From JANOYC01 sp031428675 (GTDB lineage: Bacteria; Actinomycetota; Actinomycetes; Actinomycetales; Microbacteriaceae): 64,000 nt of DNA. Where the stretch lies: the NCBI GenBank assembly GCA_031428675.1, contig JANOYC010000093.1, positions 46,718 through 110,717 on the forward strand. The letters are read 5' to 3'. This document shows positions 53,732 through 62,642 of this stretch, in pieces. The first letter of the stretch is position 1; the number at the start of each line of letters is the position of its first letter. The position numbers and the translations under genes are program-made. The notes under the pieces are model-generated. The model made no database searches. It worked only from the letters and a program-made list of their open reading frames with translations, and was not told the origin of the DNA.

Positions 53732-55027
53732 GTGATCGAATTCGACGGGTCGAGCCTCATCTTCCTTTCCGTGGGGATAGCCACCCTCGCTGCCGCGACG
53801 ATCCCGCAACTCATCCGCCGCGCGCCCATCTCGATGCCGATGGTTTTCCTCGCTGCGGGCTTTCTGGCGTACCTCGTGGTGCCGAGCATCCCCGACCCCG
53901 ATCCGCTCCGTGGCAATGAAGTGGCCCTCCGCTTGACCGAGTTGTGCGTCATCGTTTCGCTCATGGGAGCGGGACTCGCGTTGAACCGTCCGGTCGGCCT
54001 GAAGCGGTGGGGCACGACGTGGCGCTTGCTCGCTGTTACCATGCCGCTGTCGATGATCGCCGTCGGGCTGATGGGTTGGTGGGTGCTCGGCCTCGGGGTT
54101 GCGAGCGCTGTACTCCTCGCGGCCGCGCTCGCCCCGACCGACCCGGTGCTCGCCACCGAAGTGCAGGTGAGTGAACCAGCCGATGATCCTGACACCAAAG
54201 ATGACGAGATCCGCTTTGCCCTGACGTCTGAGGCAGGTCTCAACGACGGGCTCGCATTTCCTTTCACCTATGCGGCAATCGCCATCAGCCTGTCCGGTGC
54301 CGCGCCATCCGGATGGCTCGGCGAGTGGATCCTGGTCGATGTATTGTGGCGCCTCGCCGTTGGCGTCGGGATCGGTCTGATCGTCGGTTGGGCGCTCGGA
54401 AAGCTGTTCTTCGCGGCACGCGCGAGTCGCTTGCGCTTGGCCGAACGCGCCGAGGGATTCGTGGCGCTCGCGGCTACTTTTCTCGCGTACGGAGCCGCGG
54501 AATTGGCGGAGGGCTATGGGTTTATCGCTGTTTTCGTCTGTGCTGTGGCTATCCGCGCCGCCGAGCGCCAGCACGGCTACCACGGGGTGCTGCACAAATT
54601 CGTCGAACAGGTCGAGCGGTTGCTGACTGTCGCCGTGATCGTGCTTCTCGGGGGTGCGATCGCGCGCGGACTTTTTGACTCGATCGGGTGGACCGAGATC
54701 GTCGTCGCCGCCGTCATCCTGCTCGTCGTTCGCCCGCTCGCCGGGTGGATCGGGCTCACTCCCGGGCGAACCGGGCCGCGCGAGCGTGGTGCCATCGCGT
54801 TCTTCGGCGTGCGGGGCGTCGGATCGCTGTTCTACGTCGCGTACGCCATCCAGAACGGAGTATTTCCGGAGAGCGAACGCATCTGGGCGATCGTTGGACT
54901 CGTCGTCGTGGGGTCGATCATCGTGCACGGGTTGTCGGCCACGCCCGTTATGGCGCGGGTGGACGGGCTTCGGGCGACGCGAGCCCGAAAGCGCGGAAGC
55001 AAAGATGGAGCGACCATTCCGGTGTAG
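53732..55027 (+). CDS. CPA1-type cation/proton antiporter
   Basis: 431 residues from GTG 53732, with about twelve membrane helices. The central ion-binding core is seen in LAAALAPTDPVLATEVQVSEP (DP motif) followed by ALTSEAGLNDGLAFPFTYAA (the conserved ND pair). Later GAIAFFGVRGVGSLFYVAYAI is typical of the NhaP/YjbQ-type group. It exchanges Na+ or K+ for protons and helps with pH or salt balance. Monocistronic, 44 bases after the iron ATPase; the C-terminal cytosolic tail is short and basic. Confidence 0.92.
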   Translation: MIEFDGSSLIFLSVGIATLAAATIPQLIRRAPISMPMVFLAAGFLAYLVVPSIPDPDPLRGNEVALRLTELCVIVSLMGAGLALNRPVGLKRWGTTWRLLAVTMPLSMIAVGLMGWWVLGLGVASAVLLAAALAPTDPVLATEVQVSEPADDPDTKDDEIRFALTSEAGLNDGLAFPFTYAAIAISLSGAAPSGWLGEWILVDVLWRLAVGVGIGLIVGWALGKLFFAARASRLRLAERAEGFVALAATFLAYGAAELAEGYGFIAVFVCAVAIRAAERQHGYHGVLHKFVEQVERLLTVAVIVLLGGAIARGLFDSIGWTEIVVAAVILLVVRPLAGWIGLTPGRTGPRERGAIAFFGVRGVGSLFYVAYAIQNGVFPESERIWAIVGLVVVGSIIVHGLSATPVMARVDGLRATRARKRGSKDGATIPV

Positions 55028-55038
55028 TGGTACACGAC

Positions 55039-55527
55039 TCAGCGCCAATCCGTGGGTGCCCAGGTCATCCGCACGTCGGGGGAGCGCTCCTCGTTGCCTG
55101 AACCATCCGTTTCCTCCGCGACAATGAAGCCGTGGTGTGCGTAGAAACGTCGGGCCCGCGAATTGGAAGCGAACGTCCATAGCTGCAAACCGGTGGGATG
55201 ACGCTGCTTCGCCACAGCGACAAGGGCCGATCCGATCCCGCAACCGGCGAAATCAGCGAGCACGTACAACTGTTCGATCCACCCGCGGGAGAGTGCCAGC
55301 ACGCCAACAATCCCCGACGCGCCGTGGTCAACGACCCAGACTTCCTGCTCAACGAGAACGACGCGACGCACCCAGGCGCGGTCTTCCGAGATGGAATGAA
55401 CCGGTGGCGGGATGAGCGCTCCCGCAGACCTGCGGGAATCCGCAATAGTGCGGGCAATGGCATCCGCATCGCTCACGCGTGCTCGACGAACCGCGGTGTC
55501 GGACCTGCCTACTGCGTCGTCGATCAT
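55039..55527 (-). CDS. GNAT-family N-acetyltransferase
   Basis: 162 residues from ATG 55527; a longer open frame exists but overlaps the permease gene. The acetyl-CoA fold is seen in VRRARVSDADAIARTIADSRRS at the start, IEQLYVLADFAGCGIGSALVAVAKQRHPTG (motif A with GxGxGS-like GCGIGS) and LWTFASNSRARRFYAHHGFIVAEET (motif B). Substrate unknown. It follows the ABC-2 permease by 26 bases on the same strand, so it may belong to that operon. Confidence 0.85.
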   Translation of the reverse strand: MIDDAVGRSDTAVRRARVSDADAIARTIADSRRSAGALIPPPVHSISEDRAWVRRVVLVEQEVWVVDHGASGIVGVLALSRGWIEQLYVLADFAGCGIGSALVAVAKQRHPTGLQLWTFASNSRARRFYAHHGFIVAEETDGSGNEERSPDVRMTWAPTDWR

Positions 55528-55553
55528 CTGCCGATGCCCACCCGCGGCAATCG

Positions 55554-56408
55554 TCAGCGACTTGAGATCGTCGAGAATTTGCGCACAGCCAGGGGAACGA
55601 AGATCACGAGGATGAGCGTCACGCCGATCAACACGGTCAGCACGGGATTCTGTTGTGTCCAAGTCGTTGGCTCGGGCGCTTCGGGCGGCACATTTCCAAA
55701 TAGCAACCGTGCCGCTTGCACGAGAGCTGAGACGGGATTCCACTCGGCGAAAATGCGAAGCGGTGTGGGCAAACTATCGCTCGGAACAAACGCGTTCGAG
55801 ATGAACGTAAGCGGAAACAGCACCAGGAACGACACGTTGTTGATGATTTCGGGGCTTCGCACGGTCATCCCGATGAATGCCATCAGCCAGGAGAACGCGT
55901 AAGAGAACAGGAGGAGCAACGCGACGGCGGCAACGGCTTCGAAAACGCTCGATCGCACGCGCCATCCGACGACGAAGCCCGTCGTCATCATGACCGCCAT
56001 GGAGATCGTGTTGATGAGCAGATCGCCGTTGGTACGACCGATGAGAACGGCCGACGGGCTCATCGGCAGAGTGCGGAATCGGTCGATGATGCCGTCTTTG
56101 AGATCCTGGGCCATCGCCGAACCCGAGAACGTCGAGCCGAACACCACGGTCTGGGCGAAGATGCCCGCCATGATGAATTCTTTATAGTCACTGCCCGGGA
56201 TGTTGATGACACCCGCGTAGACGAAACTGAACAACAGAACGAACATGATCGGCTGAAGCAGCGTGAACACGAGAATGTCGGGGACGCGCTTGATCTTGAT
56301 GAGGTTGCGCCGGGTTGTGATCCAGCCGTCCGACAGCCAACGTGCGATCGCACGCGGGCCGTTGGCGGTTCGAGTTGAGAGGCGCGTCGACACAACGGGC
56401 GCGGTCAT
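55554..56408 (-). CDS. ABC-2 type exporter permease (DrrB-like)
   Basis: 284 residues with six membrane helices and the ABC-2 signature region ADGSGMAQDLKDGIIDRFRTLPMSPSAVLIGRT-type sequence at about 100-125 (SGSAMAQDLKDGIIDRFRTL and LPMSPSAVLIGRTNGDL). LVLFPLTFISNAFVPSDSLP before the last helices is characteristic of DrrB-like drug exporters. It pairs with the ATPase gene, which overlaps it at TAATG. The exported compound is not known; daunorubicin-type resistance is only a family label. Confidence 0.9.
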   Translation of the reverse strand: MTAPVVSTRLSTRTANGPRAIARWLSDGWITTRRNLIKIKRVPDILVFTLLQPIMFVLLFSFVYAGVINIPGSDYKEFIMAGIFAQTVVFGSTFSGSAMAQDLKDGIIDRFRTLPMSPSAVLIGRTNGDLLINTISMAVMMTTGFVVGWRVRSSVFEAVAAVALLLLFSYAFSWLMAFIGMTVRSPEIINNVSFLVLFPLTFISNAFVPSDSLPTPLRIFAEWNPVSALVQAARLLFGNVPPEAPEPTTWTQQNPVLTVLIGVTLILVIFVPLAVRKFSTISSR

Positions 56409-57382
56409 TAGGCGGCGCCCTTTTCGTCTTCGGATGCCGCGTGTCCGGTGAGTCGCAAGAACACGTCGTCGAGCGTGGGTCGGCGCATCCCGGCATCGTG
56501 CAGGTCGATGCCGGCGGAGCCGATAGCGGCGAGCACCGCTTGCAGGGCTTGCGGGCCGTTGTTGACGGCCATCACAACCGACCGGCCATCCGCAGAAATG
56601 GATGGCTCGCCGGTGCCGAAACTACGCAGCAACTGCACGACCTGGTCAGAAGCGGAACGGTCGACAAGGGTCAACTCGACGCGCTGACCGCCGATCGACG
56701 CCTTCAGTTCGTCGGCGGTGCCTTGTGCGATCACGGTGCCGCCGTCGATGACGGCGATGTCGTCGGCGAGGCGGTCTGCTTCCTCGAGGTATTGCGTGGT
56801 GAGGAGCACTGTCGTGCCCTCGCCGACGAGCCCAGTGATGATGTCCCATAAGCCTTGTCGGCTACGGGGGTCGAGACCGGTCGTGGGTTCGTCGAGGAAG
56901 AGCACATCGGGTTCGATGACGAGGGCGCCCGCGAGGTCGATCCGCCGTCGCATGCCGCCGGAGAACCCCTTCACCGGACGGTTCTGCGCTTCGGTGAGTT
57001 CGAAGAGTTCGATGAGCTCGCGGGCTCGAGTGCGGGATGCTTTTCGCCCGAGGTGGTAGAGCCTGCCGACCATATCGAGGTTCTCGAGGCCGGTGAGGTT
57101 CTCGTCTACGGCGGCATACTGCCCGCTCACGCCGATCATCCGTCGGATGCGCTCGCCGTGTTTCCGCACGTCGATGCCGTTGATGGTGGCGGTTCCGGAA
57201 TCGGCGGTGATCAGCGTCGTGAGCACTTTGACGGCGGTGGTCTTGCCGGCGCCATTGGGGCCAAGGAGGGCGGTCACGGTTCCCTGTGGCACCGACAGGC
57301 TGAGGCCGTCGAGGGCGCGCACGACGGGTGCGCCTTTGGGCCGGTAAGTCTTCACGAGGTTCTCTGCTCGGATGAAACTCAT
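56408..57382 (-). CDS. ABC exporter ATPase (DrrA-like)
   Basis: 324 residues. Motifs: Walker A GPNGAGKTTAV, Q-loop GVSGQYAAVDENLTGLENL, signature GFSGGMRRRIDLAGALV, Walker B VLFLDEPTTGLDPRSRQGLW and H-loop LLTTQYLEEADRLADD. The C-terminal regulatory domain (about 220-315) contains PTLDDVFLRLTGH, the DrrA-type ending that controls assembly with its permease. The operon runs ATPase, permease, then possibly the GNAT gene. Repeat copy C lies 39 bases upstream of its start. Confidence 0.93.
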   Translation of the reverse strand: MSFIRAENLVKTYRPKGAPVVRALDGLSLSVPQGTVTALLGPNGAGKTTAVKVLTTLITADSGTATINGIDVRKHGERIRRMIGVSGQYAAVDENLTGLENLDMVGRLYHLGRKASRTRARELIELFELTEAQNRPVKGFSGGMRRRIDLAGALVIEPDVLFLDEPTTGLDPRSRQGLWDIITGLVGEGTTVLLTTQYLEEADRLADDIAVIDGGTVIAQGTADELKASIGGQRVELTLVDRSASDQVVQLLRSFGTGEPSISADGRSVVMAVNNGPQALQAVLAAIGSAGIDLHDAGMRRPTLDDVFLRLTGHAASEDEKGAA

Positions 57383-57420
57383 CCCATGACCCTATTCCGT
57401 TTCCCCCGTCCGCCCTCCGC

Positions 57421-57477
57421 CGAGTGAGCAGTTTGTGCTGGTATCCGGGCCGTATTCGAGCAGAAACTGCTCACTCG
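57421..57477. repeat. Nested-palindrome element, copy C
   Basis: The left arm CGAGTGAGCAGTTTGTGCT (57421-57439) and right arm GAGCAGAAACTGCTCACTCG (57458-57477) pair at nearly every position. The right arm is itself a perfect small palindrome (GAGCAG-AAA-CTGCTC); the left has one change. This copy lies in the divergent 122-base gap between the DrrA-like gene and the PfkB-type gene, so it is in a promoter region and not at a transcript end. Confidence 0.9.
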
Positions 57478-57504
57478 CGGGATAGTCGGGGATAGCTTGG
57501 GGAC

Positions 57505-58461
57505 ATGACTGCGGACCTGGCAACTATCGTCACGCTCACCGTAAATCCGGCTCTCGACCTCAGCACGTCGACCGGGCGCGTCGAGAGCGAACACAAGATG
57601 CGTTGTGGCCCGACCAGGGTCGATCCCGGTGGCGGCGGCATCAACGTGTCACGGGTCATCCGTGAACTGGGTGGGGAATCTACCGCCATATTCGCGGCTG
57701 GCGGTCCGACCGGGGATGCGTACCAGCAGTATCTTCGCGCCAGCGGGCTCGACGGCACTCTCGTTACAATCGCGGAGAGCACCCGCGAAAGCTTCACTGT
57801 CGATGAGACGGATACAGGCGAGCAGTACCGGTTCGTGTTGCAGGGGCCGACTCTTGATGAAGGCGAGTGGCTCGCCTGCTTGGCCGCCGTGGAGTCGGCC
57901 ATCCGCCCCGGTTGTTTCGTTGTCGGTAGCGGTAGCCTGCCGCCGGGGGTTCCCGAGGATTTCTACGCACGGATGGCGCGCACCGCGAAGGAGCACAACG
58001 CGCGTGTCGTCGTCGACACCTCGGGCCCAGCGCTCACTGCCGCGTTAGAGGAGGGCATCTTCCTGGTGAAACCGAGTGTGCGGGAGCTAGCCGAGTTCGT
58101 CGGAGCCGACCTGTCGGAAGATGATGACCACGAGGCTGCGGCGATGGAACTGGTCGAGCGTGGCGCCGCTGAGTTTGTCGCGTTGACTCTTGGCGCGCAG
58201 GGTGCCGTCCTCGCGTCGGCGGACGGCCTCATGCGATTGCCCGTGCCGAAGGTCGAGGTGCGGAGCACGGTCGGTGCCGGCGACAGCTTCCTGGGCGGAT
58301 TCGTTGTTCGGCTTGCGCAAGGGCGCTCAGCGGCTGACGCCTTTCGTTGCGCTGTCGCTGCCGGAAGCGCAACGGCGATGACGCCCGCGACGGAACTCTG
58401 TCACCGCGCCGACGTCGAGCGCCTGGAGGCCGAACTCTCCCGCATCCCTCCCCGCGAGTGA
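57505..58461 (+). CDS. PfkB-family sugar kinase (1-phosphofructokinase/PfkB type)
   Basis: 318 residues. An N-terminal TLTVNPALDLSTSTGRVESEHK, GGGGINVSRVIRELGG and C-terminal VRSTVGAGDSFLGGFVVRLAQG with catalytic Asp define the ribokinase/PfkB superfamily. The NPALD and RxDPGGGGxN parts are nearest E. coli Pfk-2 and tagatose-6-phosphate kinases. It should phosphorylate a hexose phosphate with ATP. Since pfkA is also encoded (36.8 kb), this may be a second enzyme, perhaps for fructose or tagatose phosphates. Its stop TGA (58459-58461) belongs to repeat copy D. Confidence 0.9.
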   Translation: MTADLATIVTLTVNPALDLSTSTGRVESEHKMRCGPTRVDPGGGGINVSRVIRELGGESTAIFAAGGPTGDAYQQYLRASGLDGTLVTIAESTRESFTVDETDTGEQYRFVLQGPTLDEGEWLACLAAVESAIRPGCFVVGSGSLPPGVPEDFYARMARTAKEHNARVVVDTSGPALTAALEEGIFLVKPSVRELAEFVGADLSEDDDHEAAAMELVERGAAEFVALTLGAQGAVLASADGLMRLPVPKVEVRSTVGAGDSFLGGFVVRLAQGRSAADAFRCAVAAGSATAMTPATELCHRADVERLEAELSRIPPRE

Positions 58462-58508
58462 GCAGTTTCGGTCGTCATTCCCGCGTTTTAAGAGCAGAAA
58501 GTGCTCAC
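58451..58508. repeat. Nested-palindrome element, copy D
   Basis: The left end CCCGCGAGTGAGCAGTTTC and right end GAGCAGAAAGTGCTCACC flank a spacer that includes TTTTAA. GTGAGCA (58458-58464) and TGCTCAC (58502-58508) are perfect reverse complements. The element forms the whole convergent junction of the PfkB-type gene and lldD: TGA at 58459-58461 ends the first, and the reverse complement of TCA at 58505-58507 ends the second. Both stops are thus within the repeat. Confidence 0.9.
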
Positions 58509-59746
58509 CGGGCGGAAGGGTAGGCGCGGGGGACGAGGCGTTGCAATTGCGTCACGTGCGCCGGCTCGAGTTCGTCGAGCGACGTGACTCCGAGCAACTT
58601 CATCGTGCGGGATACCTGCTCCCCAAGGATCTGAATGGTGCGATCCACGCCCGCTCGCCCACCGGCCATGAGCCCATAAAGATACGCCCGCCCAATGAGC
58701 GTGAACCGCGCACCTAAAGCGACGGATGCGACGATGTCCGCCCCCGACATGATCCCCGTGTCGAGATGAACTTCCGTGTCCTTGCCGACTTCACGCACGA
58801 CATCCGGCAGCAAGTGGAACGGGATGGGTGTCCGGTCGAGCTGACGTCCGCCGTGATTGGACAAGGTAATACCGTCGACGCCCATGTCAGCCAGCCGCTT
58901 GGCGTCGCTGACCGTCTGCACGCCTTTCACGACCAGCTTGCCGGGCCATTGCTCTTTGATCCAGGCAAGATCCTCATAGGTGACGGTCGGGTCGAACATT
59001 GAGTCGAGCAGTTCGCCGACGGTGCCCGACCACCGGTCGAGCGACGCGAAAGCGAGCGGCTCGGTGGTGAGGAAGTTGATCCACCACTCCGGGCGCGGCA
59101 GTGCGTTGAGCACCGTGCCGACTGTCAGCTGAGGCGGAATCGAGAACCCGTTGCGCTTGTCGCGCAAGCGCGCCCCGGCCACCGGCACGTCGACGGTCAC
59201 GAGCAAGGTGTCGAAGCCAGCGGCCGCGGCCCGATCGACAAGCGCCATCGAGCGCTCGCGATCCTTCCACATGTAGAGCTGGAACCAATTGCGCGCACCC
59301 ATCGCCGCGACATCCTCGATCGCCGTCGTCCCCATCGTCGACAGCGAGAACGGGATGCCCGCCGCAGCAGCCGCACCGGCGCCCGCGATCTCCCCCTCGG
59401 TCTGCATCATCCGGGTGAAGCCGGTCGGCGCGATGCCAAACGGCAACTCGACCCGCTTGCCGAGCACGTCCCATCCAGTATCGACCGTGGACACGTTGCG
59501 CAGGATCGCGGGGTGGAATTCGATGTCCTCGAAAGCTTGGCGAGCGCGGGCGAGTGACAGTTCCGCTTCTGCGGCACCCTCGGTGTAGTCGAAGGCCGCT
59601 TTGGGAGTGCGCCGCTGGGCGATGTCCCGCAGGTCGGCGATGGTCAGCGCCGACGCGAGGCGCCGTTTCTTCGCGTTGAGCTCCGGCTTTTTGAATTGCA
59701 TGAGCGGCAGGAGGTCACGTGGGTTGGGGATTCGGCGTTGAACCAT
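58505..59746 (-). CDS. lldD: FMN-dependent alpha-hydroxy-acid dehydrogenase (L-lactate dehydrogenase-like)
   Basis: 413 residues. The FMN barrel is recognised by [51 protein letters not shown], the catalytic His in [14 protein letters not shown], the FMN Lys in KLVVKGVQT, and [20 protein letters not shown] near the end. It oxidises L-lactate, or another 2-hydroxy acid, to pyruvate and feeds electrons to the respiratory chain. It is downstream of the rhamnosidase and rhaB genes on the same strand, and L-lactate is an end product of L-rhamnose breakdown, which supports this substrate. Confidence 0.9.
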   Translation of the reverse strand: MVQRRIPNPRDLLPLMQFKKPELNAKKRRLASALTIADLRDIAQRRTPKAAFDYTEGAAEAELSLARARQAFEDIEFHPAILRNVSTVDTGWDVLGKRVELPFGIAPTGFTRMMQTEGEIAGAGAAAAAGIPFSLSTMGTTAIEDVAAMGARNWFQLYMWKDRERSMALVDRAAAAGFDTLLVTVDVPVAGARLRDKRNGFSIPPQLTVGTVLNALPRPEWWINFLTTEPLAFASLDRWSGTVGELLDSMFDPTVTYEDLAWIKEQWPGKLVVKGVQTVSDAKRLADMGVDGITLSNHGGRQLDRTPIPFHLLPDVVREVGKDTEVHLDTGIMSGADIVASVALGARFTLIGRAYLYGLMAGGRAGVDRTIQILGEQVSRTMKLLGVTSLDELEPAHVTQLQRLVPRAYPSAR

Positions 59747-59810
59747 GGCTTGTGCCTTTCGTCGTGGTGCGTGCTGGTCGGCGGTGGAGCAGTTTTCAGA
59801 ATGCGCCAGA

Positions 59811-62642
59811 TCAGGCGCGCGCGGCGCTCAATTCTGCGAGCGCTGCGCTGATCCGCTCGTGCACGCGGGGCGGCAGCTGGAACAGCACGCTCGCGAGGGG
59901 GTTGCCCGGCGCGAACTTCGTGTGGGTGCGGAAAGTGTGCGCTGCCTTCGCATCGTGTTCGGCGATCGTCGTCCACACTGCGGCATACGCTTCGGGGTCG
60001 TCGATGATGTCGGCGAGGTCTGTGCCGAGCGACACCTCGCCGAACGCTGGGGCGTCGGCGGGTGCGGAAATCGTCCATTCGTGCTCGCCCGATCCGACGG
60101 TGATGTCGTCGGATGCCCCGGGAAGCAGCACGGTCGCCGTCGCGTTGGGCGGCACGACAGCCCGCACCACGACAGTGTCGGCGCCGGTGCGCTCCCATCC
60201 CGCAGCGGCGCGGCCAAAGGGAGTTTCGTGCGTCGCGGTGGCGTGGTCGAATCCCGGCACGAGATGCGGGGCGATGCGTAGCTCCCGGTAGCCGGGGGCC
60301 GCGGGCGCGAGGCCCGCGAGCACGCGGTGCATCCAATCGGCGATGGCGCCTAGCGCGTAGTGGTTGAACGACGTCATCTCGCCCGGGTTGATCGATCCGT
60401 CTTCGAGCATCGAATCCCAGCGCTCCCAGATCGTGGTCGCGCCCATGGTGACGGGATAGAGCCATGACGGGTTCTCAGTCTGGGTGAGCAGTCGCCCGGC
60501 GACATCGAGGTGGCCGGTGAGCGTGAGGGCATCGGCCACCAGGGGAGTGCCGACGAAGCCCGTGCCGATGCGGTAGCCGGCGGCGCGCACGAGCCATGCG
60601 AGCCGGTCTCCCATCCGCTGCTTCTCTTCGTCGTCGCGGTAGAGGCCGAACATGATCGCGAGTCCGTAGCCGGTCTGCGCATCGGAGAGAATGCGACCCG
60701 AATCGGTGACGAACTCGCGCTGGAACGCGTCCTTGACCGTCGCTGCGAGCGCAGCGTAGTGCTGGGCCTCATCGGCGAGGCCGAGCACGCTCGCGGCCCG
60801 GGAGACGAGGTCGGCCGAGCGGAACAGGTATGCGCTCGCGACGATGTCGGGATCGGTCTTGGCGTCTGCGGGAAAGTCTGCCGGGGCATCCGGGTCAAGC
60901 CAGTCACCGAACTGGAACTTGCCCTCCCACAGATGGCGGTCGCCGGCGATGTTCGCGATGGTGTCGGTCCAGGACTTCATGCTGTCGTACTGTGCGCGAA
61001 GAACCCCGACGTCACCGAACCGCTCGTGAAGCACCCACGGCACGACGGTCGCCGCGTCGCCCCACGCGGCGGCGGGCTCGGAGAAGCCGCGGAGCACGTC
61101 GGGAACGATGAAGGGCACTACTCCGTTCTTCGCGGATTGCTCGATCGCGAGATCTTCGAGCCAGCTGGCAAGCAAACCGTCTGAGTCATACAGGAAGCTC
61201 GCGGTCGGGCTGAAAATCTGGATGTCGCCGGTCCAGCCGAGGCGTTCGTCACGCTGTGGGCAGTCGGTCGGCAGGTACAAGAAGTTGCCGCGCATGCCCC
61301 ACACGACGTTCTCGTGCAACGTGTTGACGAGTTGATGAGAGCTGGCGAACCAGCCGGTGCGCTCCATGTCGCTGTGAATGACAATTGCCGTCACCGCTGA
61401 CGGGTCGATGTCTCCCGGCCAGTTGCCGATTTGGGCGTAGCGAAAGCCGTGGAAAGTGAAGGTCGGCTCCCAGGTTTCCGGTCCGCCGCCGGCGAGGGTG
61501 TAGTGGTCGGTCGCGGCCGCGTTGCGTAGCGGACGGATGCCGAGCTCGCCGTGCTCGAGCACCTCGGCGTGTCGGAGGGTGAGTTCGCGACCGGCCTCGC
61601 CGTCGACGGTGATCCGCAGCCGACCGACGAGGTTCTGTCCGAAGTCGAGAATCGTTCCGCCGCTCGGCGATGCGATGACCTGCTGCACGGCGATCTCCTC
61701 GATCGCACGCACGGCCGGTGCTGACCGCGGCGTCGGCGTCGGGAATTCCGCGTCGACCCGCACGGATGTCCAGGACGAGTCGTCGAAGCCCGCCGCCGAG
61801 TAGCCACTGATGATTTTTCGGGCGTCGAACGCCTCGCCCGGGTAGATGCCGCTTGCGGTAATCGGGCCGTCGCCGGTGGCGCGCCACGAGGCATCCGTCA
61901 CGATCGTCTCGGTCGTGCCGTTCGCATAGACGAGCTCCAGTTGCACGGCAACGGCGGGATCGTCGCCGTAGAGGCGACTCGTCGACTCCATGAAGCCGAA
62001 ACTCTCGGTGTACCAGCCTCCGGCAAGCGAAACGCCGATCGCGTTCGGTCCCTCGGAGACGAGCGCGGTGACATCCGTCGTCTCGTGGGTGAGGTGCCAC
62101 TGGTACGACGTCCAGCCGGGCTTCAGAATCTGGTCATCGACCTCGGTGCCGTTGATCTCGAGTTGGTAGACCCCGTGCGCGGTGGCATAGATTGTCGCGC
62201 TCGCGACGGGTCCGGATGCTTCGAATTCGGCGCGGAGGAGCGCTGGCTGGGCCGCGTGGTGCGGATCCGCGAGCCCGACCATCGCCGCGGTCCATTCGCC
62301 GTCGGCGAGGAATGCCGCCGTGACCGTGAGTGGTTCACTCCAGTCGGAGCGGATGTCGTCTGAACCGGTCACCCGCACGCGCACGTCGCGGGACTCGTGC
62401 GCTTCGAGCGGCTCGAACGGCCAGTCGACGAGCAGCGAGTCGCGCCCGTCGATGGTCGCGATAACACCGCCCGATTCGATTTCGGCGGATGCCTGAGTCC
62501 AGTTCGCCGCCGCCGTTGTTGTTTTCCAGCTGAGGCGCGGTGTCGGCGTGGCGACGAACCCGGTGTCGGAGCGGTATTCGGCTCGGAGCGTGGCGACGCG
62601 CGGTGCAGTCACGGTGTGCATTCCATTCGTGTGTCGGGTCAT
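59811..62642 (-). CDS. Alpha-L-rhamnosidase (GH78)
   Basis: 943 residues from ATG 62642, which overlaps the rhaB stop (ATGA). It releases terminal L-rhamnose from glycosides and pectin fragments. An N-terminal beta-sandwich region (about 20-330) includes [22 protein letters not shown] and the [17 protein letters not shown] element; the (alpha/alpha)6 catalytic domain has the GH78 mark [21 protein letters not shown] with acidic residues, and [39 protein letters not shown]. No signal peptide is present, so it works on imported glycosides. The open frame beyond 62642 is antisense-free overlap with rhaB. Confidence 0.92.
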   Translation of the reverse strand: MTRHTNGMHTVTAPRVATLRAEYRSDTGFVATPTPRLSWKTTTAAANWTQASAEIESGGVIATIDGRDSLLVDWPFEPLEAHESRDVRVRVTGSDDIRSDWSEPLTVTAAFLADGEWTAAMVGLADPHHAAQPALLRAEFEASGPVASATIYATAHGVYQLEINGTEVDDQILKPGWTSYQWHLTHETTDVTALVSEGPNAIGVSLAGGWYTESFGFMESTSRLYGDDPAVAVQLELVYANGTTETIVTDASWRATGDGPITASGIYPGEAFDARKIISGYSAAGFDDSSWTSVRVDAEFPTPTPRSAPAVRAIEEIAVQQVIASPSGGTILDFGQNLVGRLRITVDGEAGRELTLRHAEVLEHGELGIRPLRNAAATDHYTLAGGGPETWEPTFTFHGFRYAQIGNWPGDIDPSAVTAIVIHSDMERTGWFASSHQLVNTLHENVVWGMRGNFLYLPTDCPQRDERLGWTGDIQIFSPTASFLYDSDGLLASWLEDLAIEQSAKNGVVPFIVPDVLRGFSEPAAAWGDAATVVPWVLHERFGDVGVLRAQYDSMKSWTDTIANIAGDRHLWEGKFQFGDWLDPDAPADFPADAKTDPDIVASAYLFRSADLVSRAASVLGLADEAQHYAALAATVKDAFQREFVTDSGRILSDAQTGYGLAIMFGLYRDDEEKQRMGDRLAWLVRAAGYRIGTGFVGTPLVADALTLTGHLDVAGRLLTQTENPSWLYPVTMGATTIWERWDSMLEDGSINPGEMTSFNHYALGAIADWMHRVLAGLAPAAPGYRELRIAPHLVPGFDHATATHETPFGRAAAGWERTGADTVVVRAVVPPNATATVLLPGASDDITVGSGEHEWTISAPADAPAFGEVSLGTDLADIIDDPEAYAAVWTTIAEHDAKAAHTFRTHTKFAPGNPLASVLFQLPPRVHERISAALAELSAARA

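Noticed and set aside
53693..55243. 516-codon minus-strand frame opposite the antiporter gene
   Set aside because: The plus strand encodes a clear membrane transporter with conserved ion-binding residues; the antisense product is charged and featureless.
58451..58508. Repeat copy D as an ordinary bidirectional terminator
   Set aside because: The T-run is inside the spacer and not after the stem, and the same element occurs in a divergent promoter gap; a terminator role is possible for this copy but does not explain the family.
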